NCBI RefSeq assembly: GCF_016900095.1
Contig: NZ_JACJJP010000018.1
Location: 1 to 59,569 of the forward strand
Reading direction: 5' to 3'
DNA: 59,569 bases
From: Gemmiger formicilis
Lineage (GTDB): Bacteria; Bacillota; Clostridia; Oscillospirales; Ruminococcaceae
A model generated the notes under the pieces. It ran no database searches, had not been told where the DNA came from, and saw only the letters and a list, made by a program, of their open reading frames with translations. Shown piece after piece: positions 17,073 through 24,679 of the stretch (position 1 is the first letter of the stretch; each line of letters begins with the position of its first letter). Position numbers and translations under genes: made by a program.

Positions 17073-18187
17073 AGGTCCAATACCTCATCCAAATCGTAGA
17101 CGGTGTTGATCTTGCCCGAGAGCACGCTGATCATGGTGGGGGCCTTGTGCATCACCCGCACCACCGTGGGGCGGGAATCGTCGATCTCGCTGGCTTTCAG
17201 GATGGGCTTCATGCTGAACAGACTGGTCTTGTAGGTGAAGCCGTACTCCTCTTTCAGGTACTTGCGGGCCAGCTGGCTCATGTAGGGCCAGGCGGATTCC
17301 GGTTTGGCCGGGCACTCGTTGCAGTTGAACAGGTTGCCCGGGGCACAGCGGCCCTCGCTGCGCTGCTGGCAGGGGAAGGTGGCCACCGAATCGTAGCTGG
17401 TCTCGTGGGGGGTGAAGGTCACGCTGGTCAGGCTGTGCAGCCCGGTCTGGCCGAAGGGCATCAGGCTGAAGAAGGGCCCGTCCATGACGGTGATGCCCAC
17501 ATTCTTCAAGGGTTCGGCCACCTCACACAGGATCATCTCGCACTTTTCGTACTTGATCTGGAAGGGCGGCAGCCCCAGCATGGCGTGCACATCATTGACC
17601 CCCGCATAGGTGGCGTTGAGCAGGAAGGGGGCTTCGGCCTTGACCTCCCCCGCCGTCACCTGCCACACATCCCCGTGTTCCCGGATGGAATCCGGCTTGT
17701 GGCTGTACAGGATGGTCACATTGGGCAGCTTGGCCAGCTGTTCCAGGAACCAGCGTTTCAGCACCTGGGCGTCGTAGGTGTACTCGGTGGTCAGGAAGGC
17801 CCCGTCGCACAGGCCGGGGTTGAAATACCGGGTGGGGGGCACATCGTCGCAGCGGATGCCCGCCGCGGCACAGAACCGCCGGAAGGCCGCCGCATCGGTC
17901 CAGGAAAAATGGGCGCTGGTGGCGTAGACCTGATCAAATTCCGTGTGCAGACAGAAACCGTAATCCCGGCAGAAGCGCTGAAAATAGTGGGCGCTCTTGA
18001 TGGCGGTGGAGTAGCTGCGGGGATAGTGGTACCCCATATGCACCCGGGCCTGGTTGATGTAGGTGGCCCGCATGAAAGGGGCGGGGTCCCGCTCCAGTAC
18101 CAGCACCCGCTGGCCCGCGGCGCCGCATTTCTGGGCCGCGTACAGGCCGTACAGCCCCGCACCCAGAATGATCTTGTCGTAGTTCAT
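17069..18187 (-). CDS. FAD-dependent oxidoreductase of a glycan cluster
   Basis: A 372-residue flavoenzyme of the DAO/amine oxidase fold. The dinucleotide-binding motif is IILGAGLYGLYAA and the FAD ribose acid is in VLVLERD. A conserved-looking stretch, NQARVHMGYHYPRS, follows. Near the C-terminus is a cysteine group, APGNLFNCNECPAKPE. Distant relatives include UDP-galactopyranose mutase and L-2-hydroxyglutarate oxidase types, but no specific reaction can be assigned. The ATG at 18185-18187 is used; seven codons of upstream in-frame sequence look unconserved. It sits between two GT2 genes and is translationally coupled to the second. Confidence 0.8.
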   Translation of the reverse strand: MNYDKIILGAGLYGLYAAQKCGAAGQRVLVLERDPAPFMRATYINQARVHMGYHYPRSYSTAIKSAHYFQRFCRDYGFCLHTEFDQVYATSAHFSWTDAAAFRRFCAAAGIRCDDVPPTRYFNPGLCDGAFLTTEYTYDAQVLKRWFLEQLAKLPNVTILYSHKPDSIREHGDVWQVTAGEVKAEAPFLLNATYAGVNDVHAMLGLPPFQIKYEKCEMILCEVAEPLKNVGITVMDGPFFSLMPFGQTGLHSLTSVTFTPHETSYDSVATFPCQQRSEGRCAPGNLFNCNECPAKPESAWPYMSQLARKYLKEEYGFTYKTSLFSMKPILKASEIDDSRPTVVRVMHKAPTMISVLSGKINTVYDLDEVLDL

Positions 18188-18233
18188 GGCGGATTCCTTC
18201 TCACACAATATACAATTTGTATATTATCGGTTT

Positions 18234-19013
18234 TTACTTCGGATCGTATTTTCCCGTGGCGGCGGCAAACAGCACCTTGAGCAGGTCGCTGTTGCCCTTG
18301 AAGCCGCTGATCTTGGTGGGGGTGCGGCCGCTGGCGGGGTAAGCCCGGGTGACCGGGACTTCGCAGGCTTTCAGGCCCAGGCGGGTGGCCCGGATGCTCA
18401 GGTAGGCCAGCAGCTCATACCCCATGAAGATGGGGCGCAGGGGCTGCACGGCGGGGTGGGTCAGGTATTCCCGGCTGTAGGCCCGGTAGGCGTTGGTGGT
18501 GTCGGTGAACCACTGCCCCGCCGCCGCGCTGATGACGGGGGCATGGATGAGCCGCACCCCCAAAAAGCGGGCCATGGGGGTGTTGATGGCCTTGCCGCCC
18601 TTGATGAAGCGGCTGCCCTGCACCAGGTCGTAGCCCTCTTTCAGCTTTTCGATGAACCGGGGCACGTCCTCGATGGAATCCTTGTTGTTGCCGTCGATGG
18701 TCAGAAAGCCCTTGTAGCCCCGGGCCAGGGCAAAGTGCAGGCCCATGCGCAGCTGGGCACCCTGCCGCCCGGCGCTCTTTTTGACCAGCAGGGTGTTGAC
18801 GCCGTAGAGTTTCAGGGTGTCCGGCTTCATGCTGCCGTCGGTGGAGCCGCCGTCACACAGGATGATGTCGGCCATCTTGTCCACCCCGGCTTTCTGGGCG
18901 CGGCCCAGCTCGGTGAGGATGCGGGCGCCCTCGTTGATGACCGGGATCAGCAGGCAGTAGTCGCTGCTGCGGGGGGCAAATTCGGTGATGGTATAGGCAA
19001 CGTCAAAGGACAT
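18234..19013 (-). CDS. GT2-family glycosyltransferase, DPM1-like
   Basis: A 259-residue soluble family-2 glycosyltransferase. The nucleotide-binding half has LIPVINEGARIL, ILCDGGSTDGS and SAGRQGAQLRMGL; the metal-binding position is IDGNNKDSIEDV, where the canonical DAD is DGN. The sequence VQGSRFIKGGKAINTP is typical of the dolichol-phosphate mannosyltransferase branch. There is no membrane helix. The start shares one base with the upstream stop (TAATG). The donor sugar and acceptor are unknown, but the neighbours point to a surface glycolipid or polysaccharide. Confidence 0.86.
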   Translation of the reverse strand: MSFDVAYTITEFAPRSSDYCLLIPVINEGARILTELGRAQKAGVDKMADIILCDGGSTDGSMKPDTLKLYGVNTLLVKKSAGRQGAQLRMGLHFALARGYKGFLTIDGNNKDSIEDVPRFIEKLKEGYDLVQGSRFIKGGKAINTPMARFLGVRLIHAPVISAAAGQWFTDTTNAYRAYSREYLTHPAVQPLRPIFMGYELLAYLSIRATRLGLKACEVPVTRAYPASGRTPTKISGFKGNSDLLKVLFAAATGKYDPK

Positions 19014-19804
19014 TATGCAAACACCTCCGCGATATAGTCAATGGCACGCAGCACCCTGTCGGTATCGCCGGGGTTGCGCATCTCGATGGAGACAAAGCCG
19101 TGGTATCCCACCGCCTTGAGCATCATAGCCAGCTCCTTGTGCTCCGGGCGGGGCTGGATGGGTTCCAGGCCGGGCTCGCTGATGTGCACATGGCTGATCC
19201 AGTTCAGGTCGGGGATAAAATCCCGCAGCCGCTCCCCGTTCTCGATGACGGTGGACAGGTCCAGGTTCACGGCCAGACCGGGGTTGTCCAGCCGCTTGAC
19301 CAGGGCGAAGGCGTCGGCGGTGCGGTTGAGGAAGTTGGTGTACCGGGTGGTGTTGGCCTCGATGGCCAGACGCACCCCGTACCGGGCGGCCAAGCGGCCC
19401 GCCTTGTCAAAGAAGGCATCCGCTTTGGCAGGGTCGGCGCCTTCGGGCAGCATACGGTTTTTGGGACAGCCGAAGACCAGGCTGGGGCAGTTGAGCACAT
19501 GGGCGAAGTTGTAGGCTTCCTCGGTGTAGGCCAGCAGTTCCTCGGCCTGGGCATCGTCAAAGATGCTGCCGGTCTGCCCGTACCAGATGCTTTGCATGCT
19601 GGGCACCGCAAAGCCCCACCGGTTGCGCAGATACCCGCCGAAGAGGGCGGCGGAGCTCAGGTTGTCGTAGGGCTGTTCGGGGAAGATGCGGGTGGGGGCC
19701 AGTTCCAGCCCGGTGAACCCCGCGTTCTGCATGGCGGTGTAGATCAATTCATCGTCGGCCTTGTTCCAGGCAATGTTGCTGACGGCCAGTTGAATGGAAG
19801 GCAT
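19013..19804 (-). CDS. Sugar phosphate isomerase/epimerase (TIM barrel)
   Basis: A 263-residue protein of the xylose-isomerase-like TIM-barrel superfamily (AP endonuclease family 2 fold). Metal-ligand positions are visible as IEANTTRY, AVNLDLSTV, SHVHISEPGL and VSIEMRNPG. Such enzymes isomerise or epimerise free or phosphorylated sugars and inositols. The start has AAAGGGG nine bases upstream. It lies between the NAD-dependent epimerase and a GT2 gene, so it probably helps make the precursor sugar for the cluster (inference). The substrate cannot be read from sequence. Confidence 0.85.
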   Translation of the reverse strand: MPSIQLAVSNIAWNKADDELIYTAMQNAGFTGLELAPTRIFPEQPYDNLSSAALFGGYLRNRWGFAVPSMQSIWYGQTGSIFDDAQAEELLAYTEEAYNFAHVLNCPSLVFGCPKNRMLPEGADPAKADAFFDKAGRLAARYGVRLAIEANTTRYTNFLNRTADAFALVKRLDNPGLAVNLDLSTVIENGERLRDFIPDLNWISHVHISEPGLEPIQPRPEHKELAMMLKAVGYHGFVSIEMRNPGDTDRVLRAIDYIAEVFA

Positions 19805-19817
19805 GGGTAAGCCCCTT

Positions 19818-20741
19818 TCAGTTCCAGTTTTTCATAAAAGCGCAGATGTCGGCCAGCTCCTCCGCCTCGGTGCAGAGGTAGCCGTCCCTGCCGCCCAGCA
19901 AATCGGCGTGGCGGCTGCGCAGGTCATAATCAAAAGGCGGTTTGGCCAGCTCGTTTTTCCAGCCGGTACGGCCGGTGACGGCGGTGTACACGGCGGCGGC
20001 GGTGACCGGCGGGGTGGTCAGGTTGAGCAGGGTCAGCCCGGCGTCCAGGGCCTTGCGGATGTCCTGCCACAGCCGGCCCAGGTTGTAGAACTGGTAGCGG
20101 CTGCGGGAATCGGTGAAGGCCAGGGCGTTGAAGTCGTTGGCAGCGAAAAAATTCCGCAGGGCGTCGGCATCCGCCCCCGGCACCAGCTTATAGAACCCGT
20201 TGTCCGCCAAAGCGTAGCCGGTCCTGACCAGATTGCTGACGGCGGCCAGCTCGGCGTATTTTTCCGGGCGGAGCATGGACGGGGTGATGGTGTGCAGATC
20301 AAAGAGGAAGTTTTTCCGCAGTCCCTTGCCGTACAAGGCGGGCAGGCGGACGATGAGGGCCGAGGGGAAATCCTCCCGCACCCAGCGTTCCAGCTGCAGG
20401 CGGTTGCGGCCGTAGGCGGGCAGGTCCGCCGAATCGGGGGCGTCGGACTCATCCTTGCCCCGGCTGTCGGCATACACGGCAATGGAGGAGATGAGCACCA
20501 GCTTTTGGGGTGCGATTTTGCGCAGATTTTCCCGGGCGGCGGCCATCACGGCCAGGTCGGCCTCGGGGTCGGCGTTGGCCAGGAACATGGCGGCGGGCAC
20601 CCCGGCGTAAACGCACAGGTCCGGTGCGGTGCCGTACTGGGCGGCGATATCAGTGGAATGGCAGGCGGCGGCAAAGGTGTGGGCGGCCATCAGGTTGCCC
20701 CCCACAAAGCCGGTGGAACCCACCAGAAGATCCTTGGACAT
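19818..20741 (-). CDS. NAD-dependent epimerase/dehydratase-like protein (atypical YxxxR)
   Basis: A 307-residue member of the extended short-chain dehydrogenase family. The nucleotide motif GSTGFVGGNL (GxxGxxG) is at residues 8-17, and the catalytic serine region is LISSIAVYAD. The usual YxxxK reads Tyr110-GRN-Arg114, with arginine for the catalytic lysine. I start at the second of two close ATGs (20739-20741), which leaves 6 bases after GGGAGG; the other ATG touches the ribosome binding site. It is the first gene after a clear promoter (20788-20816) and opens the cluster that runs down to the flavoprotein. Confidence 0.84.
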   Translation of the reverse strand: MSKDLLVGSTGFVGGNLMAAHTFAAACHSTDIAAQYGTAPDLCVYAGVPAAMFLANADPEADLAVMAAARENLRKIAPQKLVLISSIAVYADSRGKDESDAPDSADLPAYGRNRLQLERWVREDFPSALIVRLPALYGKGLRKNFLFDLHTITPSMLRPEKYAELAAVSNLVRTGYALADNGFYKLVPGADADALRNFFAANDFNALAFTDSRSRYQFYNLGRLWQDIRKALDAGLTLLNLTTPPVTAAAVYTAVTGRTGWKNELAKPPFDYDLRSRHADLLGGRDGYLCTEAEELADICAFMKNWN

Positions 20742-20787
20742 GGTCATCCTCCCGTATGCAGCAGAATTGCACATTTGTACAAGATAC

Positions 20788-20816
20788 ATTATAGTGGTTC
20801 CCGTCGCAAAAAGCAA
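20788..20816 (-). promoter_or_regulatory. Promoter of the glycan cluster (epimerase onward)
   Basis: TTGCTT (20811-20816), 17 bases and a perfect TATAAT (20788-20793). It lies about 47 bases before the epimerase start. Confidence 0.72.
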
Positions 20817-20863
20817 TGCCCGGGCCCGGGGGATTTTGCGGCCCAGCGCTTTTTCCGCCCAGG

Positions 20864-20919
20864 AAAAAACAAACCGGCAGTTTGCGCGGTCCCGGGGGAC
20901 CGGCAAGCTGCCGGAAAAA
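20864..20919. terminator. Terminator after the P-loop protein gene
   Basis: On the minus strand CCGGCAG, TTGC and CGGTCCC pair with GGGACCG, GCAA and CTGCCGG across small bulges. The stem is followed by TTTGTTTTTT. The other flank is T-rich on the plus strand as well, so it could act both ways. Confidence 0.78.
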
Positions 20920-20944
20920 TGCTATAGGGTTGTGGTTGCATCCG

Positions 20945-21571
20945 TCACAGACGGCGGGGCGTGCGGGGGCGGCGGCCTTTTTTCACCGACGCTTCCAGCT
21001 GGGCCACGATCTCGGTCATGCTCTGCTGGAATTCCTCGTCCGAAGAATTGTGGAAGATCAGCAAAGAATCGGGCTGGTTTTCCAGTTTCAGATTCGTGGG
21101 GGGCTCAAAGTTGACGCCCAGGATGTACTCGTCCCAGTGGTTCAGCTTCCAGATATCCCGGTCGCTGGCCCGGTCGATCATCCGCTGGTGGCAGACTTCG
21201 GGGTCGGTATCCACCCAGATGACCACCAGTTCGGCTTCCTTCTTGGCCAGTTCCTTGCGCAGGTTGGCAATATATTCGTTGTCCCGGATCTCCTGGGTGA
21301 AAGGCGCGTTGATCAGCACGATGTCGTCGTAGAGCAGCGCTTCCATGGCCAGGTCCAGGGTGACCTGATATTCCAGGTCCCGGATATACTTTTCAAAGAA
21401 GATGCTGCTGCGGTCGTAGGGCTGATGGGCCACCGCAAAGATCTGCTTGGACAGCGGGATCAGGGTGTCTTTGTCCAGATACACCACATGCTTGAGTGCG
21501 GCCGCCAGCTGGCGGGAAATAAAGGTCTTGCCGCAAGCCGGCGGGCTTGTGACCAGGATCAGTTTTTTCAA
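20945..21571 (-). CDS. Small P-loop NTPase/kinase-like protein
   Basis: A 208-residue P-loop protein. Walker A is SPPACGKTFISRQL near the N-terminus; ELVVIWVDTDPEVCHQRM is the Walker-B-to-lid region typical of small-molecule kinases (shikimate, gluconate or zeta-toxin-like AAA_33 proteins). Substrate unknown. The start codon is TTG (21569-21571), with AAAGGGTG nine bases before it. It has its own promoter (21631-21659) and terminator, so it is a separate unit between the amidotransferase group and the epimerase group of the glycan cluster. A sugar kinase role is possible but unproven. Confidence 0.75.
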   Translation of the reverse strand: MKKLILVTSPPACGKTFISRQLAAALKHVVYLDKDTLIPLSKQIFAVAHQPYDRSSIFFEKYIRDLEYQVTLDLAMEALLYDDIVLINAPFTQEIRDNEYIANLRKELAKKEAELVVIWVDTDPEVCHQRMIDRASDRDIWKLNHWDEYILGVNFEPPTNLKLENQPDSLLIFHNSSDEEFQQSMTEIVAQLEASVKKGRRPRTPRRL

Positions 21572-21630
21572 ACGGAGACACCCTTTCTGTTCGTTGTCAC
21601 GCAGGCGGTTAATTTTTTAACTGCTAGCTG

Positions 21631-21659
21631 ATTATACAACAAATACACCCGTTTGTGAA
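21631..21659 (-). promoter_or_regulatory. Promoter of the P-loop protein gene
   Basis: TTCACA (21654-21659, five of six consensus bases), 17 bases, TATAAT (21631-21636). The leader of about 50 bases has no obvious structure. Confidence 0.72.
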
Positions 21660-21732
21660 TGGATAGAACGCCGATTTTTTCTCTTTTCTGGATTTTTGTT
21701 GCGTAAAATTGCGGTAAAACCCACCCAAAAAC

Positions 21733-22389
21733 TCACACATTCGGCAGATTGGCGAAAGCACGCAGAATTTCCAACCCCACCGGGCCGGACTTTTCGGGGT
21801 GAAACTGCACCCCCAGCACCGACCCGCAGGCAGCCGCCGCGCAGATGCGCCGGCCGCCGTAGACGGTATCGGCCAGACGGTATTCCTGTGCCGCCGGTTT
21901 TGCCTCATAGCTATGAATGAAATAGCATTCCTGCCCCGGGTGCACCCCGGCCAGGGCGGTGCCCGCAAAGCCGGTTTCCGGGTCCAGGTGTTCGGCGGGG
22001 ATCAGACCCTGCCAGCTGATGTGGGGCACCCGCTGGGGGTGGCCGTCGGCATCGGTGTCGGGGATGCGCACCACCCGGCCGGGAATGAGCCCCAGGCCCT
22101 TGTGCACGCCGAACTCCTCCGACTCGTCAAAGAGCATCTGCATACCCAGGCAGATGCCCAGCAGCGGAGTGCCCTCCTTCGCCTTCTGGCGGATGGGCTC
22201 GATGAGGCCCAGGCGTTCCAGCCCGGCCATGCCGTCCTGAAAGGCGCCCACACCGGGCAGCACCAGCAGCTGGGCGGCCAGCACATCCTCCGGGCGGTTG
22301 GTCAGGCAGACCTCGGCCCCGAAATGGGCAAAGGCATGCTGCACGCTGAGCAGGTTGGACAGACCGTAGTCAATGATGGTCACTTTCAT
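21733..22389 (-). CDS. hisH: HisH-like glutamine amidotransferase subunit (glycan cluster copy)
   Basis: A 218-residue class I glutaminase that releases ammonia from glutamine. The catalytic cysteine is in GICLGMQMLF, and the His-Glu pair is in VQFHPEKSG near the C-terminus. In histidine biosynthesis HisH feeds HisF. Here the gene sits with an N-acetyl sugar amidotransferase, as in the WbpG-HisH2-HisF2 set of Pseudomonas O-antigen loci, so its job is probably to supply ammonia for an amidino sugar (inference from family context). The start overlaps the HisF stop as ATGA. No other his genes are nearby. Confidence 0.9.
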   Translation of the reverse strand: MKVTIIDYGLSNLLSVQHAFAHFGAEVCLTNRPEDVLAAQLLVLPGVGAFQDGMAGLERLGLIEPIRQKAKEGTPLLGICLGMQMLFDESEEFGVHKGLGLIPGRVVRIPDTDADGHPQRVPHISWQGLIPAEHLDPETGFAGTALAGVHPGQECYFIHSYEAKPAAQEYRLADTVYGGRRICAAAACGSVLGVQFHPEKSGPVGLEILRAFANLPNV

Positions 22390-23159
22390 GCGCGCACCTC
22401 CACCCCGCCTGCGCGGATTTCCTCTTTCAGTTCCTGGACGGTTTCCTGGTTGTAGTGCAGCACCGAAGCGCAGGCCACGGCATCGGCGCCGGCTTCGGCG
22501 GCGTCCACGATGTCGTCCCCGCAGCCCACACCGCCGCCGCAGATCACCGGCACGGTGACCGCCCCGGTCACGGCGCGGATCAGGTCCAGGTCCATGCCGT
22601 CCCGCAGGCCCTCGCAGTCCACGCTGGTGAGCAGGATCTCCCCTGCCCCCAGTTCCTGGCCCCGCTTGGCCCACTCCACCACGTCGTAGCCGGAATGGGC
22701 CCGGCCGTTGTCATAGTAGGCTTCCCAGCCGCTGGGCATGGTGTGGCTGCGCTTGGCCTGGATGGACAACACCATGCACTGGCTGCCGAAGGCCTTGGCG
22801 ATCTCGGTGATGAGTTCGGGGCGCTTGACCGCCGCGGTGTTCACGGCCACCTTGTCGGCGCCCATGGACAGAATGGAGCGCACGTCCTCCACGCTGCGCA
22901 GACCGCCGCCCACACACACCGGGATATACACCTCATCCACCGTGCGGCGGACAATGCCCGACAGGTTGTTGCGGTTGTACAGGCTGGCCACAATGTCGAT
23001 GTACAGCAGCTCATCAATGCCCTGCTCGTAGTAGCGGCGGGCAAAGTCGTTGGGGTTGCCCAGCTTGCGCAGGCCTTCCAGCTGGATGCCCTTGACCAGG
23101 TTTTCGTCCTTCACATCCAGCCGGGCGATGAGCCGAATTTTTTTATGCCCTTGTTCCAT
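22386..23159 (-). CDS. hisF: HisF-like cyclase subunit, altered active site
   Basis: A 257-residue TIM barrel of the HisF family. RLIARLDVKDENLVKGIQ retains the first catalytic aspartate. The second one (Asp130 of Thermotoga HisF, in AIDAKR) is glutamine here: SIQAKR. The 174-178 region SIDRDGT reads SVDCEGL. So residues needed for imidazole glycerol phosphate synthesis are changed, while the barrel that channels ammonia is kept (VGGG, GAGEILLTSVD, CGGGVG). It probably works with HisH as the ammonia conduit for the sugar amidotransferase encoded 15 bases upstream. Ribosome binding site GGGAG is present. Confidence 0.88.
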   Translation of the reverse strand: MEQGHKKIRLIARLDVKDENLVKGIQLEGLRKLGNPNDFARRYYEQGIDELLYIDIVASLYNRNNLSGIVRRTVDEVYIPVCVGGGLRSVEDVRSILSMGADKVAVNTAAVKRPELITEIAKAFGSQCMVLSIQAKRSHTMPSGWEAYYDNGRAHSGYDVVEWAKRGQELGAGEILLTSVDCEGLRDGMDLDLIRAVTGAVTVPVICGGGVGCGDDIVDAAEAGADAVACASVLHYNQETVQELKEEIRAGGVEVRA

Positions 23160-23174
23160 GGTATGCTCCCTGTA

Positions 23175-24548
23175 TTACTGTTCGTGATGGGTGCCCTTGG
23201 GGTCGCCCCACAGCACTTCGCTGTCGCCCTCGTAGGGGGTGTGGCGCAGCTTCCACATGCCGTCCTCGTACTTCCAGATATGGGGAGAGCGGAACCGGTC
23301 GGCCAGGTGCATGAAGTAGTCGCGGTCCATGCGGGGCTGTTCGAACAGCTGGCTGGCCCAGGGGAAGTGCTTTTTGTCGATGGACAGATACTTGAAGATT
23401 TCCTTCTCGAAGCGGTCGGGGTATTCGCCGTCGAACTTCTTGCACAGTGCCTTGCCCTCGTCCAGGGTGATCTCGCCGTTGCGGATCTCCTGGGCGGCGT
23501 CGTAGGTGGTGCGGCCGATGCCGTACTTGATGTAGGTGGTGTAGTAGAAGAAATCGTCGATCTTGTCGTCGATGGAGTTGTACTTGGAGTAGGTGCCCTG
23601 GGTGCGTTCCGGGGCGGGACGGAAGCCGCCGTGCTCCACAGAGTAGTAGTAGGCTCCCTGGGGATGCCACTTTTCGTAATAGCCCAGATACCGCACCTGC
23701 ACGTGATTTTTCTCCAGGTTGGAGGTCTCGGAGGGCAGATAGATGGCCAGGTCGGCCTTGTCGATCTTGTAGTCTTCTTCCAGCTGGCGCAGGCTCACGC
23801 CGCCCAGATAGATGTGGTCGTAGTCGTTGACCGCAAAGAAGTGCTCGTCCCGCAAAGCGGAGTTGTTGTCGGCGATGGGGTTGCCGAACTCGGCTTCGTT
23901 CTCGCCGTAAAACACCAGGGGGATGCCGAACTTGGCCGCCATCTTGGGGGCCAGCTGCTTCTGGCCCAGGATGAAGGGCTGGAAGGGATGGAAAAGATTC
24001 TCGGTGGCAAGGCGGGTGAGCAGACGATGGGTCATGCCGTTGGGGGTGCACAGGTAGTTGTCAAAGCCCGCATGAATCCAGGCCTGCATGTTGTCCCAGC
24101 CCCAGGGGGTGTAGATGTGAGGCGCCCAGGTCACGGTCAGCGGGTGCATACCATACTTGTACTTGAGCAGATGGGCGGCGTAGAAGCTGTCCTTGCCGCC
24201 GGAACCGGGAACCAGACAGTCGTAGGAACCGTCGTTCTTGCGGTACTCATCGCACAGTTCCCGCAGTTCCTTCTCCCGCAGGGCCCAGTCGATGTGGCCG
24301 TTGGCCTTGTTGTGGCAGGCATGGCAGGCATCGCAGACACCGTCGTCCTGGATGACCATGGTCTTCTTGATGGAATGGATGGTGTGCTCAAACTCGTAGC
24401 AGGAGTTGGGCTTCTGGTTGCTCATGACGCATTCCTTGCAGAACTGCACCTTCTGGGGCAGGCCGTAGTAGGTTTCCAGCTGGTCTTCGGGAATGTCCGG
24501 GGCGTATTTGGAATAATCAATTTCAACATTGCGAGGCAGTTTTTCCAT
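23175..24548 (-). CDS. N-acetyl sugar amidotransferase (WbpG/PseA family), long form
   Basis: A 457-residue member of the family that converts an N-acetyl sugar to an acetamidino sugar, using ATP and ammonia; known relatives are Campylobacter PseA and Pseudomonas WbpG. An N-terminal zinc-binding region has FCKECVMS and CDACHACH. The ATP-pyrophosphatase PP-loop is VPGSGGKDSFYAAHLL. It has about 80 more residues than the second copy at 29.7 kb, with extra sequence after the PP-loop and at the C-terminus. The ATG at 24546-24548 follows AAGGAAGG. HisF and HisH are encoded directly downstream. The leader contains a promoter and then a terminator hairpin. Confidence 0.9.
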   Translation of the reverse strand: MEKLPRNVEIDYSKYAPDIPEDQLETYYGLPQKVQFCKECVMSNQKPNSCYEFEHTIHSIKKTMVIQDDGVCDACHACHNKANGHIDWALREKELRELCDEYRKNDGSYDCLVPGSGGKDSFYAAHLLKYKYGMHPLTVTWAPHIYTPWGWDNMQAWIHAGFDNYLCTPNGMTHRLLTRLATENLFHPFQPFILGQKQLAPKMAAKFGIPLVFYGENEAEFGNPIADNNSALRDEHFFAVNDYDHIYLGGVSLRQLEEDYKIDKADLAIYLPSETSNLEKNHVQVRYLGYYEKWHPQGAYYYSVEHGGFRPAPERTQGTYSKYNSIDDKIDDFFYYTTYIKYGIGRTTYDAAQEIRNGEITLDEGKALCKKFDGEYPDRFEKEIFKYLSIDKKHFPWASQLFEQPRMDRDYFMHLADRFRSPHIWKYEDGMWKLRHTPYEGDSEVLWGDPKGTHHEQ

Positions 24549-24577
24549 AAAAGGTTCCTTCCTTTCTTCCACCAATC

Positions 24578-24622
24578 AAAAAAGACGCCGCGCACACAGA
24601 ATAAACCTGCGTGCACGGCGCC
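24578..24622 (-). terminator. Terminator, possible attenuator, in the amidotransferase leader
   Basis: On minus-strand RNA a 16-bp stem (24607-24622 with 24584-24599), a 7-base loop and six Ts (24578-24583). Three stem positions pair only as G-U on the minus strand and would be A-C mismatches on the plus strand, so the element was selected to work on the minus strand. It lies between a good promoter (24646-24674) and the gene start at 24548. It could stop upstream transcripts, or it could attenuate the amidotransferase operon. Confidence 0.85.
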
Positions 24623-24645
24623 TTTGCCTTGCTCAGATATTGGAG

Positions 24646-24674
24646 ATTATACCATACCGGGAAATGGTTTGCAA
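24646..24674 (-). promoter_or_regulatory. Promoter upstream of the amidotransferase leader
   Basis: TTGCAA (24669-24674), 17 bases, TATAAT (24646-24651). Transcription from about 24639 would cross the terminator hairpin before reaching the gene. Confidence 0.7.
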
Positions 24675-24679
24675 GAGGC

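Noticed and set aside
21733-23159. HisH and HisF as part of a histidine operon
   Set aside because: No other his genes adjoin them, the HisF active site is altered, and an N-acetyl sugar amidotransferase is directly upstream.
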